Under the pieces are notes generated by a model. The model worked only from the letters and a program-made list of their open reading frames with translations. It was not told where the DNA came from and searched no databases. Shown here piece after piece: positions 56,250 through 64,000 of a stretch of DNA of 64,000 nucleotides. The position numbers were made by a program, and so were the translations under genes. Positions within the stretch are counted from its first letter, which is position 1, and every line of letters begins with the position of its first letter. This DNA is from Sphingobium sp. SYK-6 (GTDB lineage: Bacteria > Pseudomonadota > Alphaproteobacteria > Sphingomonadales > Sphingomonadaceae). The stretch lies in NCBI RefSeq assembly GCF_000283515.1, contig NC_015976.1:2698501-2762500 (forward strand), written 5' to 3'.

Positions 56250-57359
56250 ATGACGAACGACACCATCCATGTGAGCCTCTTCAGCAGCTTCGCGCACGCG
56301 CGGGCGGCGGCGGGCGGCGCATTGGACGGAGCGGCCCAGCCCGGCCCGTTCGATCGGCTCGGCTGGTTCGAGGCGCTCCACGCCAGCGCCTTTCCCGAGG
56401 CCACGCCCCTTATCCTGTGCGCGAAGGCCGGATCCGCGATGGCATGGCTCTTCCTGACCGGCGGACAGGACGGCCCGGTCGACGGCATCACCAACTGGTA
56501 CAGCTTCCTGTTCCGCCCGCAGTTCGTGAGCGCACCTTTGCGGGAGACCCGGCTGCGCCTGCTGAGCGCGCTTGCCGCCCGGCTGCGCGGCGTCACCCCG
56601 CATCTGCGCTTCCATCCGATCACGGACGAGGGAGGGAGTGACCGTGCCTTGCTGAGCGATGCTCTCCGGACCGCAGGCTGGCGCGTGATCCCCCGCGTCA
56701 TGGCCCATAAGCGGATGCTCCATCTCGCCCCCGGCATGCGGTTCGATGCCTATTGGGCTGCCCGTCCGGGCTCGCTCCGGTCCACCTTCCGGCGCAAGGC
56801 GAGGCAGCGGCCGGTCGTGGTGGACATCCACCACAGGCTGGATGAGGGCCTCTGGTCCATCTTCGAGTCCGTATTCGCCGCCAGCTGGAAGCCCGAGGGC
56901 GACGACTTCGCTTTCCTTCGCGCCTTCGCGCAGGCGGAAGCCGAGGGCGGCCGGCTGCGGCTCGGCGTGGCATGGCTGGATGGCGCACCCGCCGCCGTGG
57001 AATTATGGACTGTCGAGCAGGGCTGCGCCTACATTCACAAGCTCGCCTTCGATGAACGCTTCGCCGATGCCTCGCCCGGCACCCAGCTCAGCCACGCCAT
57101 GTTCCGGCAGGCCATCGATCTCGATCATGCCACCCGCATCGATTTCGGCACGGGCGACAATGGCTACAAGGCCGCCTGGATGCCGGAGACCGTGCCCATG
57201 TGGCAGATCGACGCCTTCGACCTTCGTCATGCCGCGAGCTGGCGGCCGGCCTTCGCGACATGGCTCTCGGCCCTGTCCCAGCCCACCGGCAGCCATGCAC
57301 GTCAGAGCGGCCCGCCCAGCGGCCGGCGTGCGGCACTGGACGCGGCCTGGCCTCCCTGA
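56250..57359 (+). CDS. GNAT/BioF2-like acyltransferase (XrtA locus)
   Basis: A 369-aa GNAT-superfamily protein of the CelD/BcsL (FemAB-related) type. The central block FDAYWAARPGSLRSTFRRKARQ, then SIFESVFAASWKPEGDDFAFLRAFAQ and RLRLGVAWLDGAPAAVELWTV and YIHKLAFDERFADASPGTQL, form the GNAT core. It ends with FGTGDNGYKAAWMPET. It probably transfers an acyl or aminoacyl group, perhaps from the adjacent acyl carrier protein. ATG 56250 is chosen; ATG 56205 is also in frame, and the long open frame before it runs antisense to the ligase gene. It is 54 bp upstream of the carrier protein. Confidence 0.87.
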   Translation: MTNDTIHVSLFSSFAHARAAAGGALDGAAQPGPFDRLGWFEALHASAFPEATPLILCAKAGSAMAWLFLTGGQDGPVDGITNWYSFLFRPQFVSAPLRETRLRLLSALAARLRGVTPHLRFHPITDEGGSDRALLSDALRTAGWRVIPRVMAHKRMLHLAPGMRFDAYWAARPGSLRSTFRRKARQRPVVVDIHHRLDEGLWSIFESVFAASWKPEGDDFAFLRAFAQAEAEGGRLRLGVAWLDGAPAAVELWTVEQGCAYIHKLAFDERFADASPGTQLSHAMFRQAIDLDHATRIDFGTGDNGYKAAWMPETVPMWQIDAFDLRHAASWRPAFATWLSALSQPTGSHARQSGPPSGRRAALDAAWPP

Positions 57360-57413
57360 GCGCGAGCGGTTCGGCGCTTTTCAAAGCGGCTGGAAGCCGC
57401 TAGGGGCGCCGCC

Positions 57414-57719
57414 ATGCGCATGAACGAGACCAGCGGCACGACGCACGCCCGGGATTCCATGGCCGATACCGCATTGCGCCGCTCGCTTGCCGAGGCACTG
57501 GGGCTGGACGAGGCGCGCGTGGCCGCCTTCGATGCGCAGACCCCCCTGTTCGGCGCGCTGCCGGAGCTCGACTCCATGGCGGTGGCCACCTTGCTCACGG
57601 ACCTCGAGGACCGGCTTTCCATCATCATCGACGACGATGATATCGATATGGAAAGCTTCGAGACCTTCGGCGGCCTGCACACCCTTCTGGCGCGCAAACT
57701 CGACGCAAAACTGGGCTGA
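57414..57719 (+). CDS. Acyl carrier protein (phosphopantetheine-binding), XrtA locus
   Basis: A 101-aa carrier protein. The attachment serine is S54 in ELDSMAV; the flanking helices and the acidic IIDDDDIDMESFETFGGL second-half helix are typical of ACPs. It is longer at the N-terminus than AcpP, and the sequence is unlike fatty-acid AcpP (no DSLD), so a dedicated role in the polysaccharide locus is likely. The AMP-ligase encoded divergently could load it and the GNAT protein could use it. ATG 57414 or 57420 is possible. Confidence 0.9.
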   Translation: MRMNETSGTTHARDSMADTALRRSLAEALGLDEARVAAFDAQTPLFGALPELDSMAVATLLTDLEDRLSIIIDDDDIDMESFETFGGLHTLLARKLDAKLG

Positions 57720-57915
57720 ATATAGGCCACCGCTAGCCAATACCCCGGGACCGGCAACGCGCCCTACCCCCTTCGCGCCTGTGCGAATGCAAAAAGTGCA
57801 ATCGCGATTCCGGCTTTTGCGGTTGCTGATTCATTCGCAATGCAACAATTTCACACTGCAAAACAAAACAGGATGCTGGACGGCTCTTTTGTCAACCTCA
57901 CAAAGGAGTTTGTTC

Positions 57916-58215
57916 GTGAAAACTCTCTCTATCGCCGCAACGGCACTCTCTCTTTCGCTCGTTTCTCCCGCACTTGCGAACGACGAACCCGTCAAGTTCG
58001 TCCATGACGGCGTCAGCTACGTCTACAGCGTCAAGGCAATCGGCGAGACCAAGCGCGTCATCACCGGCCGTGCCACCCCCGGCTCGTCGTTCCGTCTGGT
58101 CGTCTCGGGCGATCAGGTGACCGGCACCGCCAATGGCATTCCGGTCGCCTTCAGTGTTGCGGAAGCCAAGGGCCAGGCCACGCCGAGCGTCACCGTCGCA
58201 TCGCGCGCCGACTGA
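57916..58215 (+). CDS. Small secreted protein of unknown function
   Basis: A 99-aa exported protein with a clear signal peptide (MKTLSIAATALSLSLVSPALA, then NDEP). The mature part of about 77 residues is beta-rich: VKFVHDGVSYVYSVKAIG, KRVITGRATPGSSFRLVV and DQVTGTANGIPVAFSV. I do not recognise the family; similar small secreted proteins seem to occur in sphingomonads. The GTG start has AAAGGAG seven bases upstream. A 196-bp leader, visibly richer in A and T than its surroundings, precedes it, and a perfect terminator follows, so it forms its own transcription unit at the edge of the XrtA locus. Whether it belongs to that system is unknown. Confidence 0.8.
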   Translation: MKTLSIAATALSLSLVSPALANDEPVKFVHDGVSYVYSVKAIGETKRVITGRATPGSSFRLVVSGDQVTGTANGIPVAFSVAEAKGQATPSVTVASRAD

Positions 58216-58234
58216 TCGGACCGAGCCAGAATTC

Positions 58235-58282
58235 AAAAGGGCTGATCTGTCCTGGAATGTCCGGACAGATCAGCCCTTTTTT
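58235..58282 (+). terminator. Rho-independent terminator with perfect 18-bp stem
   Basis: AAAAGGGCTGATCTGTCC (58235-58252) pairs exactly with 58263-58280 around a 10-base loop, and the descending arm ends in TTTTTT. The matching A-run on the other side would let it act in both directions. It lies 20 bp after the small secreted protein gene. Confidence 0.92.
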
Positions 58283-58480
58283 CATGTCCGCAGTTTTTCG
58301 CATAAGCCCGAGCGGCAGGCGCCGCACCGGCGAAAGCACGGAAATATAGACGTTTCCCTGCCATGGGCATGCGGCGACACATCGCCGTCGCGCTCCGCGT
58401 TCGCGCCTCAAGGAGCGCCGCGAAACTGTCCGGCTTATCGCATGACCTCCCGGACCCGGATCTCGCCCGCCAGCGCTTGA

Positions 58481-61927
<3,447 letters not shown>

Positions 61928-61959
61928 CGGTCGGCACCGGGCAGCTCCGATGCCGACCG
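61928..61959. terminator. Stem-loop between katG and the convergent Anbu gene
   Basis: CGGTCGGCA (61928-61936) pairs with TGCCGACCG (61951-61959) around a 14-base loop directly after the katG stop. No T-run follows, so this is a likely but not certain terminator. Confidence 0.5.
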
Positions 61960-61999
61960 GCGCCTCCCCCCTCGCTCCCACGGCGAAGGGGGGAGGACG

Positions 62000-62737
62000 T
62001 CAGTCGATCAGGGACGGCAGCGAATCGAATCCGGCCTTGAGGACCGCGCCCCACTCGCTGGAAATCTGCGAGAATTCAGGGTCGTTCGCCTCGATCCTGC
62101 GGCGCAGGCTGAATTTATAGCTGTCGCGCGGAATGATGCTGAGATCGAGCGGCATGCCGACCGACAGATTGGACCGCAAGGTCGAGTCCATCGACACGCA
62201 GACGGCCTTCGCGGCATCCGACAGTGAAGTGTTCGGCCGGATCATCCGGTCCAGGATCGGCTTGCCATATTTGTGCTCGCCGATCTGGAAGAAAGGGGTA
62301 TCCGCTGTCGCCTCGATGAAATTGCCCTCGGAATAAACCATATAGAGGCGCAGCTTGCCGCCCTTGCGCTGGCCGCAGACGAGAATGGAAGCGCCGAGCG
62401 AGACATTGCTCGCGCTCATGCCGGTGCGCATTTCCTTCTGCACGGTCTTCATGGCATCGCCGACCAGATGCGCGACCCGATGCATGGTCGCGCAATTGAG
62501 CAATGTCTCGATCTCCGGATCCTCCACGGAATCCTTCATGGCGCGCGAAAGCTTGGTGCGGACTTCCTGCGTAACGGACAGGTTTCCCGAGCAAAGAAGG
62601 GCGATCGCCCGCTCGCCGGGCTTTTCGTAAGTGAAGGTCTTGCGGAACATGCCGATATTATCGAGCCCCGCATTGGTCCTCGTATCCGAGAGCATCACGA
62701 GGCCGGCCTCGACCCGCAAGGCCACGCAATAGGTCAT
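62000..62737 (-). CDS. Anbu-type proteasome-like peptidase
   Basis: A 245-aa Ntn-hydrolase-fold protein of the Anbu (ancestral beta subunit, BPH) family. After removal of Met1 the N-terminal nucleophile would be Thr2 (TYCVALRVEAGLVMLSDTRTNAGLDNIG), as in proteasome beta subunits and HslV. TGMSASNVSLGASILVCGQRKGGKLRLYMVYSEGN is a family signature. It is shorter than eukaryotic subunits and lacks an alpha-subunit partner. Neighbouring transglutaminase and alpha-E genes form its usual cluster. Cellular substrate and in vivo activity are unsettled for the family. Confidence 0.92.
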   Translation of the reverse strand: MTYCVALRVEAGLVMLSDTRTNAGLDNIGMFRKTFTYEKPGERAIALLCSGNLSVTQEVRTKLSRAMKDSVEDPEIETLLNCATMHRVAHLVGDAMKTVQKEMRTGMSASNVSLGASILVCGQRKGGKLRLYMVYSEGNFIEATADTPFFQIGEHKYGKPILDRMIRPNTSLSDAAKAVCVSMDSTLRSNLSVGMPLDLSIIPRDSYKFSLRRRIEANDPEFSQISSEWGAVLKAGFDSLPSLID

Positions 62738-62789
62738 TGAACTTCCCTTCTTCCGCTATCCCGGCGGCATGGGCCGGCAGGACCGCGAC

Positions 62790-63629
62790 TCACTGCTGCG
62801 TCTGCGCCTGTGCGGCGTCGTCCGGCGGCAGACTGGCAATCAGAACGTCATGCGACAATTTGGTTTCAGCCACCGGCAGCATGACGCCGCGAATTGGTGC
62901 GGCATCTGCGGCATCAAGGCCACAGCAAAGGCGGACATGGCCTTCCACCGGGCAATGGCCGAGAGCAGGATCAAAGCCGATCCAGCCCAGCCCCTCCACG
63001 AAGGCCTCGGCCCAGGCATGCGGGTCATGTTCGCCGTCCGGCCGCTCAGGATCGCGCAGATAGCCCACGACATAGCGCGCCGGAATGCCGAGGCTGCGCG
63101 CTGCCGCAATGAAGATGTGGGACTGGTCCTGGCATACGCCGGCCCGCTGGGCGAAAGCCTCGGCCGCCACGGTGTCGACAGTCGTGCTGTCCGCGCGCCA
63201 GGCGATGTCCTCATGCACGAGCTGGCAAAGGGCGTGGAGGCTGGCAAGCGGGCCATCGGGACTGCGCGCCCGCTCGGCGAACGCCGCGATCGCCTCGTCC
63301 GCCGCGGTCAGCGGCGTCGGCCGCAGGAACAGGCGGGGACGCAATTCGCCGCCGCTCGGCTTGAGCACGCCGGCCGTGTCGCTCGTGCGCACTGTCCCTT
63401 CCGCGAGGATGACGACCGACTCGACCCTGCCCGGCGCGCGCCACACCGCCTCGGCATCGCCATGCCCGTTGCTTATCCAGCGCTCGACAGGCTCTCCATT
63501 GACGCTGACCGCCCAGCGCTCGACCACCTGCGCATTGCTGCTTGCGGGCGCGAGACACAGGCGCATGACCACGCCTGCCGCCGGCTCGGCATAGTCATAT
63601 CGCGTTTCGTGACGGATGCTGATCCGCAT
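62790..63629 (-). CDS. Transglutaminase-like cysteine peptidase (Anbu cluster)
   Basis: A 279-aa protein with an N-terminal beta domain (MRISIRHETRYDYAEPAAGVVMRLCL, the bacterial transglutaminase-like N-terminal region) and a transglutaminase-core papain-like fold. The catalytic triad is in RAGVCQDQSHIFIAAAR (Cys), EHDPHAWAEAFVEGLGWIGFDPA (His and Asp). It may cut or crosslink a peptide bond; no substrate is known. ATG 63629 matches the family start. It lies 52 bp before the Anbu gene and 20 bp after the alpha-E gene, so all three are probably co-transcribed. Confidence 0.92.
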   Translation of the reverse strand: MRISIRHETRYDYAEPAAGVVMRLCLAPASSNAQVVERWAVSVNGEPVERWISNGHGDAEAVWRAPGRVESVVILAEGTVRTSDTAGVLKPSGGELRPRLFLRPTPLTAADEAIAAFAERARSPDGPLASLHALCQLVHEDIAWRADSTTVDTVAAEAFAQRAGVCQDQSHIFIAAARSLGIPARYVVGYLRDPERPDGEHDPHAWAEAFVEGLGWIGFDPALGHCPVEGHVRLCCGLDAADAAPIRGVMLPVAETKLSHDVLIASLPPDDAAQAQTQQ

Positions 63630-63649
63630 GATGTCGTCGTCTTTCCGGT

Positions 63650-64000
63650 TCAACCGAAATGATAAGCTTCGGCGATTTCCTGCCCAAGCATGTTGCACTG
63701 GACGATCTTGCTCTGGATCGTCTCATGCAAGCCTTTTTCGAAGATCGCGCCGCTGCTCGTCTGGGCCAGGGCTTCCACCATCTCCTCGCCGCGCAGGTTC
63801 GCCGGCGTACGCTGCCCGTGCCAGTGCGCCAGCCGCTGGAGCCGATAGGCAAGCTGGTCGAAGCAGTAGAGGACGCTGCGAGGAAACTGCCGGTTGAGCA
63901 TCAGGAAATCGGTGATCTGCCAGGGCGAGTAGGAGCCGCCATAGACATGGTGATAGGCCCGGCTGCCCGACAGCGCATGCAGCACGGACGTCCACTGATA
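63650..64000 (-). CDS. Alpha-E domain protein (partial, runs off right edge)
   Basis: C-terminal 116 residues of an alpha-helical alpha-E (DUF403) protein. The visible part reads GGSYSPWQITDFLMLNRQFPRSVLYCFDQLAYRL and later KGLHETIQSKIVQCNMLGQEIAEAYHFG, which is diagnostic. The frame continues beyond position 64000. It is typically encoded with an ATP-grasp protein, a transglutaminase and Anbu; the ATP-grasp gene would be expected just outside the window. The biochemical role is unknown. Confidence 0.9.
   Translation of the reverse strand, partial: YQWTSVLHALSGSRAYHHVYGGSYSPWQITDFLMLNRQFPRSVLYCFDQLAYRLQRLAHWHGQRTPANLRGEEMVEALAQTSSGAIFEKGLHETIQSKIVQCNMLGQEIAEAYHFG

Overview
The window looks like chromosome from a Sphingomonadaceae-type alphaproteobacterium (Sphingobium, Novosphingobium or Sphingomonas relatives). 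The reasons are uniformly high GC, a lexA gene with the alphaproteobacterial GTTC-N7-GTTC SOS box, three large TonB-dependent receptors, a complete XrtA (exosortase A) polysaccharide locus, an Anbu/transglutaminase/alpha-E cluster, and pervasive ATGA start/stop overlaps. I see no rRNA, tRNA, insertion sequence or CRISPR array. Start codons were re-chosen from ribosome binding sites and family alignment, so many genes begin inside a longer open frame.

Left part (1-26 kb, mostly accessory). A Cu+/Ag+ P-type ATPase sits behind a MerR-type promoter with a 19-bp spacer, and a 21-codon stump of a cueR-like gene overlaps its stop codon. A TetR regulator is divergent from a Tat-exported sulfatase and a TonB receptor (3-8 kb). 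Facing them, on the minus strand from 19.8 kb down to 7.8 kb, is a co-directional locus: four paralogous secreted proteins with four invariant cysteines, a TonB receptor, then a FecI-like sigma factor, a FecR-like anti-sigma factor and a second, paralogous receptor carrying an STN signalling domain. This is the best candidate for an undescribed system. My inference is a cell-surface-signalling uptake and processing module whose substrate is unknown. Next come a divergent Rrf2 regulator/methyltransferase pair with a 27-bp dyad between them, a fragment of an NTF2-like gene, and a run of membrane protein (LPG-synthase-TM type), MgtA-type ATPase and bestrophin genes.

Middle (26-40 kb, housekeeping): ogt, lexA, comEC, gltX, gltA, a DUF2087 protein, def, a phosphotransferase/kinase fusion with an alcohol dehydrogenase, an enoyl-ACP reductase, recR, fmt, truA and a hemerythrin.

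Right part (40-58 kb): the XrtA/EPS locus. The minus-strand series runs from the export protein through Wzz, BY-kinase, outer-membrane beta-barrel, ATPase, deacetylase, FemAB, glycosyltransferase and XrtA-EpsI fusion to the amidotransferase. Beside it is a divergon of AMP-ligase and PLP decarboxylase (minus) versus acetyltransferase and acyl carrier protein (plus). No PEP-CTERM substrate protein is visible in the window. A small secreted protein with a perfect 18-bp terminator closes the region. The window ends with trxB, katG and the Anbu cluster, whose alpha-E gene runs off the right edge.
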